This document shows positions 18,988-27,142 of a DNA stretch of 64,000 nucleotides, piece after piece. Position numbers and translations under genes: made by a program. The notes under the pieces are model-generated. The model made no database searches. It was not told the origin of the DNA and saw only the letters and a list, made by a program, of their open reading frames with translations. This DNA comes from CAZHEV01 sp964531335 [NCBI: uncultured bacterium] (GTDB taxonomy: Bacteria > Eisenbacteria > RBG-16-71-46 > CAZHEV01): positions 199,893 to 263,892 of the forward strand of contig CAZHEV010000001.1 in assembly GCA_964531335.1 (NCBI GenBank). The letters run 5' to 3'. Each line of letters starts with the position of its first letter. Position 1 is the first letter of the stretch.

Positions 18988-20214
18988 TCACTCGTACCTT
19001 ATCGCCTCTACGGGCGCAAGCCGCGCGGCTCTCCAGGACGGATACAGCGTCGCGGCGAAGCCGATGAAGATCGCCGCTCCGGCCACGCTCACCACGTCCA
19101 GCCACTGCACCTGGACCGGCAGCGTGTCCACGAAGTAGACGTCCGGAGGCAGGCTGAGCTTGTATTTGCTGAGGGCCAGACTGCCCAGAAGCCCTCCGAG
19201 GGCGCCGACTCCGGTTCCGAGCCCGGAAACCATGAGTCCCTGTAACACGAATATCTTCATCACGTTGCGGGATGAGGCGCCCATCGACTTGAGAACACCA
19301 ATGTCTCTTGTCTTCTCCATCACCGCCATTATGAGCGAGGTAATGATATTGAAGGCGGCGACCAGGATGATCAGCAGCAGAAGAAGCCACATGACCACCT
19401 TCTCGTTACGCATCCAAGCGACCAGGTTTCCATTGAGCTCGATCCAGTTCTGAGTCCAGAACGGGAACCCGCCTATGTGCTCGAGGATGGATTCGGCGAT
19501 TTCCGGGGCTTTCTCCTTGTCATCCACCCTCACCTGTATCCCGGTCGCGATATCCTCTGAGTCAATGAAATCCTGAGCTCCCTCGATCGACACGAAACCG
19601 AGGCTGGAGTCATAGTCGTACATCCCGGACTCGAAAACGCCCCTCATCCTGAACTTCTTGATCCGCGGGATCACACCGAGAGGCGATCTGGATCCGGCAG
19701 CAGGTGAGGTCAAAGACACAACGTCCCCCACGGCGACTCTAAGCGCGTCCGCCAGGTGCCTCCCGAGCACTATCCCCGGAAGGTCGTCCTCCTCCCCGTC
19801 GATGCTCTCCAGAGGAGGGGTGATCCTGTCGGCGACCGTGGTCACCTCCCGCTCCCCATCGAGATCGACCCCCTTGAGAGCCAGGCCGTCGGTCGTCCCG
19901 TTCGCCGTAACCATGGCCTTGGTAAAAACGAACGGCGACGCACCCAGGACGTGCTTCACCTCCTCGACGCGATCGGTCAAATCCGTGTAGTTCTCGATAC
20001 CGCCCTCATAGCGCAGCACCACCACGTGAGCGTTGGTCCCGACGATTCTGTCCACGACCTCCTTCTCGAACCCGTTGACCACGGAGAGGACGATGATCAT
20101 TACCGCCACACCCACTGTCACGCCGGCTGCCGACATGCCGGTGATGATGGATATGAAATCTATCCTTCTCTTAGATACCAGGTACCTGGCGGCTATGAAG
20201 TACTCTACGCTCAA
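18988..20214 (-). CDS. lolC: LolC/LolE-family lipoprotein-releasing permease
   Basis: Inner-membrane permease of the LolCDE complex. 408 residues with the MacB/FtsX-type layout: TM1 near residues 20-45 (FISIITGMSAAGVTVGVAVMI), a large periplasmic domain (about 45-270), then three TM helices with VFVLQGLMVSGLGTGVGALGG, and the C-terminal coupling motif ARLAPVEAIRYE. SKRRIDFISII and KTRDIGVLKSMGAS are LolC/E hallmarks. Only one such gene is present, so the transporter may be a homodimer; whether it is LolC, LolE or the merged LolF form cannot be told. TTG start at 20214 with GGAG 9 nt upstream. Confidence 0.9.
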   Translation of the reverse strand: MSVEYFIAARYLVSKRRIDFISIITGMSAAGVTVGVAVMIIVLSVVNGFEKEVVDRIVGTNAHVVVLRYEGGIENYTDLTDRVEEVKHVLGASPFVFTKAMVTANGTTDGLALKGVDLDGEREVTTVADRITPPLESIDGEEDDLPGIVLGRHLADALRVAVGDVVSLTSPAAGSRSPLGVIPRIKKFRMRGVFESGMYDYDSSLGFVSIEGAQDFIDSEDIATGIQVRVDDKEKAPEIAESILEHIGGFPFWTQNWIELNGNLVAWMRNEKVVMWLLLLLIILVAAFNIITSLIMAVMEKTRDIGVLKSMGASSRNVMKIFVLQGLMVSGLGTGVGALGGLLGSLALSKYKLSLPPDVYFVDTLPVQVQWLDVVSVAGAAIFIGFAATLYPSWRAARLAPVEAIRYE

Positions 20215-20235
20215 ACCATGCCACTCCGAACCGGC

Positions 20236-21711
20236 TCAGCCCGATTCCTCCTCGGGGGAAAGTGCTCTCATGTGAGGGAAGAGGATCACGTCGCGGATGT
20301 TCCTGGAGTCGGTCAGCAACATCGCAAGGCGATCGATCCCCAGCCCCACGCCGCCCGTCGGGGGCATGCCGTACTCCAACGCTCGGACGTAGTCCGCGTC
20401 CATCTCCTGCGCCTCCAGGTCACCGAGTCGTCGCATCTCCGCCTGGCCCTCGAAAGCCTTGCGCTGCTCCCGGGGGTCGTTCTGCTCGCTGAACGCGTTT
20501 CCGAGCTCCATGCGCCCTGCATATGGCTCGAATCTCTCGACGATATCCGGATCGTTCCTCTTGGCCTTGGCCAAAGGAGACAGTTCCCTCGGATAGTCGA
20601 TGACGAAGGTCGGCTCAACAAGCTTGTCCTGAACCAGGCCATCGAAAAGCGTCTCGATCAGCTTGGCCTTTCCGGCCGCCGGCGGGTATTCCACCGCACT
20701 CTCCTCGCAGATCCCCTTGAGCGCCTCCGCCGATAGACCGGCGACGTCCCGCCCGCACGCCTGCGAGACCGCCTCCAGCATGCTCAGGCGCTTCCATGGC
20801 GGGCCGAGATCTATCTCCTCGCCGTCATAGCTTATCTTCAGGCCGCCCGCAACCGCCGTCGCCGCACGCCGGACGAGCCTCTCCACCAGATCCATCATCT
20901 CTTCGTAGTCCGCGTATGCCTGATAGAACTCGACCTGTGTGAACTCGGGGCTGTGCAGCCGGTCCATCCCCTCGTTTCTGAAATCCTTTCCGATCTCGTA
21001 CACCTTCTCCAGCCCACCCACTATCAGCCGCTTCAGGTAGAGCTCATTAGAGATACGCAGGTAAAGCTTCTGGTCCAGCGCCGAATGGTGCGTGGAGAAA
21101 GGCTGCGCGAAAGCTCCGCCGTAGACGGGCTGCAGGATAGGCGTCTCAACCTCCAGGAACCCCTCCCCGTCGAGAAACTCCCTGACCGCGCCGACCAGAC
21201 GGCTTCGCGCCTCGGCCGTCCGCCGGGCCTCCTCGTTGGCTATGAGATCCAGGTAGCGCTGCCTGGCCCTGGTCTCCATGTCTCGAAGCCCGTGCCACTT
21301 CTCCGGAAGAGGCCTCACCGCCTTCGCCAGCACGGTGAAGGACTCCACGGCCAGAGTTGTCTCCCCCGTACGCGTCCTGAACACCGTCCCGCCGGCGCCG
21401 ACTATGTCCCCCACGTCCAGCAGCTTCGTCACCGCGTAACGCTCCCCGCCGAGGTTGTCCTGCTTCAGGTATAGCTGAAGCCTGCCGGACCTGTCGGCTA
21501 TGTGCGCGAAGGTGGCCTTCCCGTGCCCTCTGCGCGACACCAGCCGCCCGCGCACGGAGACCTCGGTCCGTTGCTCTTCCAAGGCCGCAGCCGCCTCGAT
21601 CACCTCCGCGCACGAATGCGACGCCTGGAAAGAGTGCCCGTAGGGCTCGAGCCCCCTCTCCCGCAGATCCCTGAGCTTGGCCTCCATCTGCCGTCTAAGG
21701 TCCTCTGACAC
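20236..21711 (-). CDS. lysS: lysyl-tRNA synthetase, class II
   Basis: Charges tRNA-Lys. About 491 residues: N-terminal OB-fold anticodon-binding domain (VSVRGRLVSRRGHGKATFAHI) and a class II catalytic core with motif 1 around FLEVETPILQPVYGGA, motif 2 IGKDFRNEGMDRLHSPEFTQVEFYQAY (read in pieces), and motif 3 GLGIDRLAMLLT. Start is taken as GTG 21711 because GGAGG lies 5 nt upstream; the ATG four codons earlier (21723) overlaps that ribosome binding site and touches a hairpin. It follows purF by about 145 nt. Class II, not the archaeal-type class I enzyme. Confidence 0.95.
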   Translation of the reverse strand: MSEDLRRQMEAKLRDLRERGLEPYGHSFQASHSCAEVIEAAAALEEQRTEVSVRGRLVSRRGHGKATFAHIADRSGRLQLYLKQDNLGGERYAVTKLLDVGDIVGAGGTVFRTRTGETTLAVESFTVLAKAVRPLPEKWHGLRDMETRARQRYLDLIANEEARRTAEARSRLVGAVREFLDGEGFLEVETPILQPVYGGAFAQPFSTHHSALDQKLYLRISNELYLKRLIVGGLEKVYEIGKDFRNEGMDRLHSPEFTQVEFYQAYADYEEMMDLVERLVRRAATAVAGGLKISYDGEEIDLGPPWKRLSMLEAVSQACGRDVAGLSAEALKGICEESAVEYPPAAGKAKLIETLFDGLVQDKLVEPTFVIDYPRELSPLAKAKRNDPDIVERFEPYAGRMELGNAFSEQNDPREQRKAFEGQAEMRRLGDLEAQEMDADYVRALEYGMPPTGGVGLGIDRLAMLLTDSRNIRDVILFPHMRALSPEEESG

Positions 21712-21727
21712 CTGCCCCTCCATATTA

Positions 21728-21751
21728 GGCCGCCGGGGGTTTCCGGCGGCC
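21728..21751 (-). terminator. perfect 9-bp hairpin between purF and lysS
   Basis: GGCCGCCGG, a six-base loop, and CCGGCGGCC form a perfect 9-bp stem 17 nt upstream of the chosen lysS GTG. It sits about 105 nt after the purF stop. No U-tract follows on the minus strand, so it is not a textbook intrinsic terminator; it may terminate purine-operon transcription weakly, or act as a lysS leader element limiting ribosome access. Confidence 0.5.
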
Positions 21752-21855
21752 GTCTCTACTTCGAGCTTATTTGTCCAAGATCCGCGGTGTCAAGCTAAAA
21801 AGGCCATTGACAAGAACTTGTGGCGGAGCAGAGGTCCCGCTGACGCGCCATCGCG

Positions 21856-23259
21856 TCAGGAATCCCTCGAAAGGACGAGCTTGTCCGTACCGCTCTGGAA
21901 GGGGATGCAGTAGTCGCCGCTGAAGCATGCATCGCAGAAGTTCTCCCGGCCTTCCAGGCAGTCGAGCATGCCCTCCAGAGACAGGTATCCGAGGGAGTCC
22001 ACCCTCAGGTAGCGGGCGATCTCTTCGACCGAGTGGCTCGAGGCTATCAGCTCCGAGCGCGTTGGGGTGTCTATGCCGTAGCAGCAGGGGTGGGTGATCG
22101 GCGGCGAGCTCACCCTGAAATGTATCTCCTTCGCTCCTCCACGCCGGAGCATCTTCACGAGCTTACGGCTCGTCGTTCCCCTGACGATGGAGTCGTCGAC
22201 GACGACTATTTTCTTGTCCTTCAAGATATCTCTTACCGGGTTGAACTTGACGCGGACCCCCTTGTCCCTCACGTGCTGGACCGGATCTATGAAGGTCCTG
22301 CCTATGTAGTGATTCCTTATCAGGCCGAGCTCGAAAGGTATGCCCGAGCGCTCAGCGTACCCCAGCGCCGCCGAGTTGCTGGAGTCGGGAACCGCGATGA
22401 CCAGGTCCGCGTCGGCGGGATGCTCCTCGGCGAGCCTTCTCCCGAACGATCTCCTGGCTTTGTCCACGCTCCTTCCGAACACCGTGCTGTCCGGTCGCGA
22501 GAAGTAGATAAGCTCGAACACGCAGTGGGCCAGAGGACGTTCCTCGGCGAACCGTATGCTTCTCATTCCGTCACCGTCCAGCACGATGAGCTCGCCCGGG
22601 CGCACGTCCCTTTCATAAGTTGCATCCACTATGTCCAACGCGCAAGTTTCCGAAGCGAAGCAGTACGCGTCGCCCCTCCGTCCCAGACACAGGGGCCGGA
22701 ACCCCTTCGGATCCCTGATCGCCGCCACTTTCGACTCCGTCATCAGGAGCGCGGAGTATGCGCCCTTCACTCTCTTCAGGGACTCGACGACCCTGTCCTC
22801 GAAGGTCGCCCCTTTTGACCTGGCTATCAGGTGCGGGAAGATCTCGCTGTCCGAGGTGGTCTGGAAGATCGACCCCTCCTTTTCCATCTCCTTCCTCAGC
22901 TCGAAGGCGTTGACCAAGTTGCCGTTGTGGGCGACACCTACCTTGCCGTACTGGTAGTTCACCAGAAGCGGCTGCGCGTTTTCCACCCGGGTGTCTCCCG
23001 TCGTGGAGTACCTGTTGTGCCCGATCGCCAGATGTCCCTCCATGCGCGAAAGCACGTCCGCCGTGAAGACGTCCGTCACAAGGCCCATGGCCCTGTGGAC
23101 CCGCATCGTGCGGCCGTCGCCGGCGACTATGCCGGCGCTCTCCTGGCCTCTGTGCTGCAAGGCGTAAAGGCCAAGGTAAGTGGTCTCCGGCGCGTCCTCG
23201 GCCCCGCAGATGCCGAACACTCCGCACTCATCATGGAACTTGTCGGACGAAGACTTCAT
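21856..23259 (-). CDS. purF: amidophosphoribosyltransferase, Fe-S type
   Basis: First committed step of purine synthesis: PRPP plus glutamine gives 5-phosphoribosylamine. 467 residues. An 11-residue propeptide precedes the nucleophile Cys12 (DECGVFGI), so autocatalytic N-terminal processing is expected, as in B. subtilis PurF. Glutaminase blocks IGHNRYSTTG and the PRPP site VVDDSIVRGTTSR are present. Cysteines in HPCCYGID and in FCDACFSGDYC fit the [4Fe-4S] ligands of the oxygen-sensitive class rather than the cluster-less E. coli class. AAGGAG lies 9 nt upstream of ATG 23259. Last of purL-purQ-purS-purF, 13 nt after the duplicated purS gene. Confidence 0.95.
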   Translation of the reverse strand: MKSSSDKFHDECGVFGICGAEDAPETTYLGLYALQHRGQESAGIVAGDGRTMRVHRAMGLVTDVFTADVLSRMEGHLAIGHNRYSTTGDTRVENAQPLLVNYQYGKVGVAHNGNLVNAFELRKEMEKEGSIFQTTSDSEIFPHLIARSKGATFEDRVVESLKRVKGAYSALLMTESKVAAIRDPKGFRPLCLGRRGDAYCFASETCALDIVDATYERDVRPGELIVLDGDGMRSIRFAEERPLAHCVFELIYFSRPDSTVFGRSVDKARRSFGRRLAEEHPADADLVIAVPDSSNSAALGYAERSGIPFELGLIRNHYIGRTFIDPVQHVRDKGVRVKFNPVRDILKDKKIVVVDDSIVRGTTSRKLVKMLRRGGAKEIHFRVSSPPITHPCCYGIDTPTRSELIASSHSVEEIARYLRVDSLGYLSLEGMLDCLEGRENFCDACFSGDYCIPFQSGTDKLVLSRDS

Positions 23260-23272
23260 TCGAAACAACTCC

Positions 23273-23851
23273 TTACAGCGTTTTGCCGACGCCGCCGTCG
23301 AGGTATCCGAGCGCATCCTCCAAGGAAAGCCCGCCGCCGCCCGCCGCCCATCTGTGCATATGAGGATTGGCCAGAAGGCCCTTGTCCCTGTGCACGGCCG
23401 AGGCGATCTCCTTGGCCATCGGGACCCCGCCCTCGGGCACCTCCGCCGCCGGATCCAACCTCCAGAGCGTGGCTTTCGAGACTCTCTCGACGACGACGCC
23501 GAATCCGGAGCCGCGAAGCTCCGACAGCGCGCCCCTGCCTTCGGTATCTTCGGAATCCCAGACCAGCACCCAGGCGCCTTCCGCCGCCCGCTCGGCCCCG
23601 GCCGCCCCCTCGGCCCAGACTCTCCACCTGTGCTTATTTGGATTGACGAAGACGGAAGTGGCTTCTATCAGATTCCGCGCCACAGCACCCGGCGCCCCGG
23701 CTGCGGGACTTGTCCAAACACCCCACAGGTCGGCGCGCTCGAGGCCTCGCAGCACTCTCCCGTAGCCCAGCCGGTTTCTGAGGGTCTCGGCGGCTGTGAT
23801 AGCGGTCAGATCCACTCCGCGCGATTCGACCATGATGGCTAGCCTCGCCAA
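23273..23851 (-). CDS. two fused divergent PurS-like domains (FGAM synthase subunit)
   Basis: 192 residues from TTG 23851, which has AGGAGG 8 nt upstream and overlaps the purQ end by 13 nt. Bacteria with a short PurL need the roughly 80-residue PurS to join PurL and PurQ; no ordinary purS is present, and this gene fills its place. PurS-like order appears twice. Half 1: strand LAIMVESRG (4-12), helix to LGYGRVLRGLERADLWGV (28-45), helix, then VNPNKHRWRVW (69-79). Half 2: strand WVLVWDSED (94-102), GFGVVVERVSKATLWRL (116-132), helix, then LLANPHMHRW (159-168). The repeated NPxxHRW matches the PurS closing motif LLxNPVxExY. Known: PurS acts as a dimer, and the N-domain of long PurL mimics one. 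Inference: a covalently fused PurS dimer. Weak overall similarity, so profile or structure confirmation would be decisive. Confidence 0.68.
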   Translation of the reverse strand: MARLAIMVESRGVDLTAITAAETLRNRLGYGRVLRGLERADLWGVWTSPAAGAPGAVARNLIEATSVFVNPNKHRWRVWAEGAAGAERAAEGAWVLVWDSEDTEGRGALSELRGSGFGVVVERVSKATLWRLDPAAEVPEGGVPMAKEIASAVHRDKGLLANPHMHRWAAGGGGLSLEDALGYLDGGVGKTL

Positions 23852-24696
23852 AGACCTGTCCTCCTGATGTACGCCGCCATCGACTCGAAGAGCTTGAGGC
23901 CCGGGCCGGGACCATTCATGACGCGCTCGTCTCCCCAGGCCTTCACCTTGTCGCCGCCCCAGGATCCGGTCCCGGCGACGGGCAGTTGTCCGAGCCGGGC
24001 GGCGCGCTCGGGGTGAGGCATCAAAGCGAGCACGTTGCCCCCCCTGTTGCATATGCCGGCCGCGTCCATCCACGACCCGTTTGGATTGACAGGAAACGGA
24101 TTGCCAAGCTCCCCGGATGCATCACAATATTTGAACAGCACATGGCCCCGGCGCGACACCTCGTCCAGAATCGCGGGATCAGAGCTCACGAAGCGGCCCT
24201 CCCCGTGCGCGACGGGCATCGGTATGATCTCGTCCTCCGCGAAAGAATCGGTGAAAGCCGAGCCCCCGGCTCTATGGAACGCTCTGACGAACACCCATCT
24301 GCAGAAGTAGCCCGTCCTTCCATCCATCACGTTCGGCGCGAGGCCCATATCCACGCGGCCGGGCTCGAGACCGGGCACCAGACCGGCCTCCACCAGCACC
24401 TGCGCGCCATTGCATATCCCGAGGATCGGCTTGCCCGCCTCCGCCTCTCTCGCCAGATGCCCTACCACGGCCTCTTTCGCCGCAACAGCGCCCGCCCTGA
24501 TCCTGTCTTGGAAAGAGAACCCACCCGGCAGGACATAGCCGTGAAGCGACGATAGGAGCTCGTGACCGGCGTTCCATCTGACAAGAACGGCCTCCATGCC
24601 CGCCCTGGTCACCGCTTCCAGTGTCTCGTACTCGCAGTTCACTCCCGGAAGCTGTATCACCCCTATAGCGGGCTTGCCGTTATCGCTTTTTCCCAA
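23839..24696 (-). CDS. purQ: phosphoribosylformylglycinamidine synthase, glutaminase subunit
   Basis: Class I glutamine amidotransferase subunit delivering ammonia to PurL. 285 residues, somewhat longer than the 225-260 typical of small PurQ. Opening IGVIQLPGVNCEYET, nucleophile elbow GICNGAQVLVEAG with the catalytic Cys, HGEGRFV, and the His of MPHPERAAR with its downstream Glu. TTG start at 24696 has GGGGAGA upstream. It lies between purL (28 nt away) and the fused PurS gene. Confidence 0.94.
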   Translation of the reverse strand: MGKSDNGKPAIGVIQLPGVNCEYETLEAVTRAGMEAVLVRWNAGHELLSSLHGYVLPGGFSFQDRIRAGAVAAKEAVVGHLAREAEAGKPILGICNGAQVLVEAGLVPGLEPGRVDMGLAPNVMDGRTGYFCRWVFVRAFHRAGGSAFTDSFAEDEIIPMPVAHGEGRFVSSDPAILDEVSRRGHVLFKYCDASGELGNPFPVNPNGSWMDAAGICNRGGNVLALMPHPERAARLGQLPVAGTGSWGGDKVKAWGDERVMNGPGPGLKLFESMAAYIRRTGLWRG

Positions 24697-24724
24697 TACA
24701 AGTCTCCCCGGGACGAAGAGGACT

Positions 24725-27142
24725 CTACCAGGCCCAGATGTTCCTTAGACCGCCGCGCCTTGCGCGGGACGCCGTCTCCATCTCCAAGTTTACCATCTCC
24801 CGGCCGCCCGCCGCGATTCGCAACGTTCCTCCCGCCGCTGTTTTCCCTATGGTCCAAGCGGCCACTCCGGCCGAGGCGAAGAGATCCAGCATCTCTGCGG
24901 TCCGCCCGCTCCTGGCCTCCAGCACGAAGCCGCCCGTCTCGCAGAAAAGAATCTCGTCGGGTCTCAGAGAAGAGCCCGTAGCGTCGAGGTCCAGGTCCGC
25001 CCCCATACGGCCTCCGCTTCCCGAGCCCAGGAGCATTTCCACCACGCACAGGGCGAGGCCTCCGTCGGAGATGTCGTGGCAGGCTCCCACCATTCCGCTA
25101 TCGATGCAATCGATCACCCCGTGAAGCGCCGCGCGATCGACTTCGAAGTCGACCTCGGGTACACGGCAATAGATGTCTCTCGCCGAGACCTCCGTCGGGC
25201 CAAGGGCCTTCAGGGCTCTCAGATACGCGGATCCGCCGAGGCGCCCCTTCCTTTCACCGACCATTACGAGGTCGTTGCCCTCCTCCTTGGCCCCCATGGT
25301 CACGGCGCGCGAGTAGTCCGGCATCGAGCCCACGCAGGCGACCACGGGCGAAGGGTTCACGGCTCTGCCGGTTCCCGCCTCATTGTAGAAGCTCACGTTT
25401 CCTGAGATTATCGGCACGGGCTCGCCGCCGGTTCCATATCTCCACAGCCCTCTAGCAGCGTCCGCGACTCCCTTGACTCCCTCCCTGAACTGCCCGAAGA
25501 CGTCCGGCCTCTCCGGGTTGCCGTAGTTCAGGCAGTCCGTCATGGCCAGGGGCCTCGCTCCCACAGCGGCCACGTTCCTCATCGCCTCGGCCACGGCCGT
25601 AGCCCCGGCCCAGTAAGGATCCACGGCGCCGTAGAAAGGGTTGCCGTCCACGGCCACGGCCACCCCCACGGAGCACCCTTCGATCGGAGCGACAACGGAC
25701 GCGTCGGCCTCGCCGGGGCGCACTATGGTCTTCCCCTGTACGTCCCAGTCGTAGTAGCTGTAGATGGACTCCCTGGAGCAGGCATTATTAGATCCCACAA
25801 TCTCCAGCAGCACCGAGCCGATATCCTCCGGCATGCGCGGCCGGTTCTCAGGGGCCGCCTCAGCCGTCTCGGAGGCGGCCCTGTCCACCGAGACGCCGGC
25901 GGTTATGATTTCCACTTTTGAGCTGCAGACTTTGCGCCCGTCGTGAGTCGCGGAAAACATGCCGTCTGTCGTCACGGCGCCTATCAAGGTGGCCGCGGCG
26001 CCCGGATACAGCCTTGGAAGCTCGAAGTCCAGGTTGTAAACATCGAGCACCTCGGCCGTGAAGTGCCTCGGCACCGCCATGGCGTATCGCTCCTGAGTCT
26101 CCGAGCACGCTATCACCTCCGCCGGCAAACGCGGCCCGTCAATCGGCACCATGTCCAGGTCCAGATCCGCCCCGAAGCCGCCGCGAGATGCCATCTCGGA
26201 GAAAGCGCAAGCGATACCCCCGGCTCCAAGATCCTTGAAGCCTATGGACGCGCCCCTTTCCCGGGCCCGCCTCAGCACCACCTTCGTGGCCTCGGTGAGA
26301 ACCCTCTTCAGGAACGGGTCGGGAACCTGGACCGCGCCCTTGTCCCCCTGTCCCCCGCCTTCGAGGACCTTCGAAGCGAACGAAGCGCCCTTGTAGCCGC
26401 TGCTGTCGGTGGGCTTGCCTATGAGAATCAGGTCGTACGGCTCTTCCGCGGCCTGCTCCGGCACGCGGCTGCGCACTATCGCCTCCTCCTCGACAACGCC
26501 CACGGCTACCACGTTGACCAGGCAGTTCTCGTCGTAGCACGGCGCGAAGTAGACGTCGCCCCCGAGATTGGGAACACCCAGCGCGTTTCCGTACTGCCAG
26601 ATACCGGTTACCACACCGCGGGCGATCTCAGCGACCCTCGTCCGCGCCGGCCCGGACGGGTCGCCGAAGCGAAGCGCGTCGAGCACGCCGATCACATTGG
26701 CCCCCATGCAGTACACGTCCCTGACTATCCCGCCGATCCCCGTAGCGGCGCCCTCGACGGGCAGGACCTGGGAAGGATGGTTATGGCTCTCGTGGGCCAT
26801 GACCAGGCAGTAGCTGCGGCTCTCGTGCCGCGCCAGACGCACGATTCCAGCGTCCTCGCCGGGCCCGAGCACTACGTGGGAGCCCGCCGTCGGAAGAAGC
26901 TCGAGGACGGCCTTGCTGCTCTTGTACGAGCAGTGCTCGCTCCACATCACGTCGAAGAGGGCCGCCTCGACCCCCGTCGGATCCCTCCCCAAGAGCTCCC
27001 TGATTCTCCTCGCCTCTGCGACCGTGACTCCAAGCGCCCTGGACCGGAGCTCTGATTCGAGCTCCGCGTCATCGAGCCGGCCGACCGGGAGCAGGTCCTC
27101 GATCAAATCGTCACGTCTGCCTGGTGAGCGCTCCGGCGTCAT
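24725..27142 (-). CDS. purL: phosphoribosylformylglycinamidine synthase, synthetase subunit
   Basis: ATP-dependent conversion of FGAR to FGAM in purine synthesis. 805 residues, the short (small PurL) form that needs PurQ and PurS. Seen: linker and first half with DPTGVEAALFDVMWSEHCSYK, ESHNHPSQVLPVEGAATG, DVYCMGANVIGVLDALRFG; second half with ISGNVSFYNE and DISDGGLALCVVE. ATG overlaps the htrA stop by 4 nt (ATGA), an unusual coupling of a periplasmic protease gene to purine synthesis. The short size and the adjacent purQ make an active three-component complex the likely form. Confidence 0.95.
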   Translation of the reverse strand: MTPERSPGRRDDLIEDLLPVGRLDDAELESELRSRALGVTVAEARRIRELLGRDPTGVEAALFDVMWSEHCSYKSSKAVLELLPTAGSHVVLGPGEDAGIVRLARHESRSYCLVMAHESHNHPSQVLPVEGAATGIGGIVRDVYCMGANVIGVLDALRFGDPSGPARTRVAEIARGVVTGIWQYGNALGVPNLGGDVYFAPCYDENCLVNVVAVGVVEEEAIVRSRVPEQAAEEPYDLILIGKPTDSSGYKGASFASKVLEGGGQGDKGAVQVPDPFLKRVLTEATKVVLRRARERGASIGFKDLGAGGIACAFSEMASRGGFGADLDLDMVPIDGPRLPAEVIACSETQERYAMAVPRHFTAEVLDVYNLDFELPRLYPGAAATLIGAVTTDGMFSATHDGRKVCSSKVEIITAGVSVDRAASETAEAAPENRPRMPEDIGSVLLEIVGSNNACSRESIYSYYDWDVQGKTIVRPGEADASVVAPIEGCSVGVAVAVDGNPFYGAVDPYWAGATAVAEAMRNVAAVGARPLAMTDCLNYGNPERPDVFGQFREGVKGVADAARGLWRYGTGGEPVPIISGNVSFYNEAGTGRAVNPSPVVACVGSMPDYSRAVTMGAKEEGNDLVMVGERKGRLGGSAYLRALKALGPTEVSARDIYCRVPEVDFEVDRAALHGVIDCIDSGMVGACHDISDGGLALCVVEMLLGSGSGGRMGADLDLDATGSSLRPDEILFCETGGFVLEARSGRTAEMLDLFASAGVAAWTIGKTAAGGTLRIAAGGREMVNLEMETASRARRGGLRNIWAW

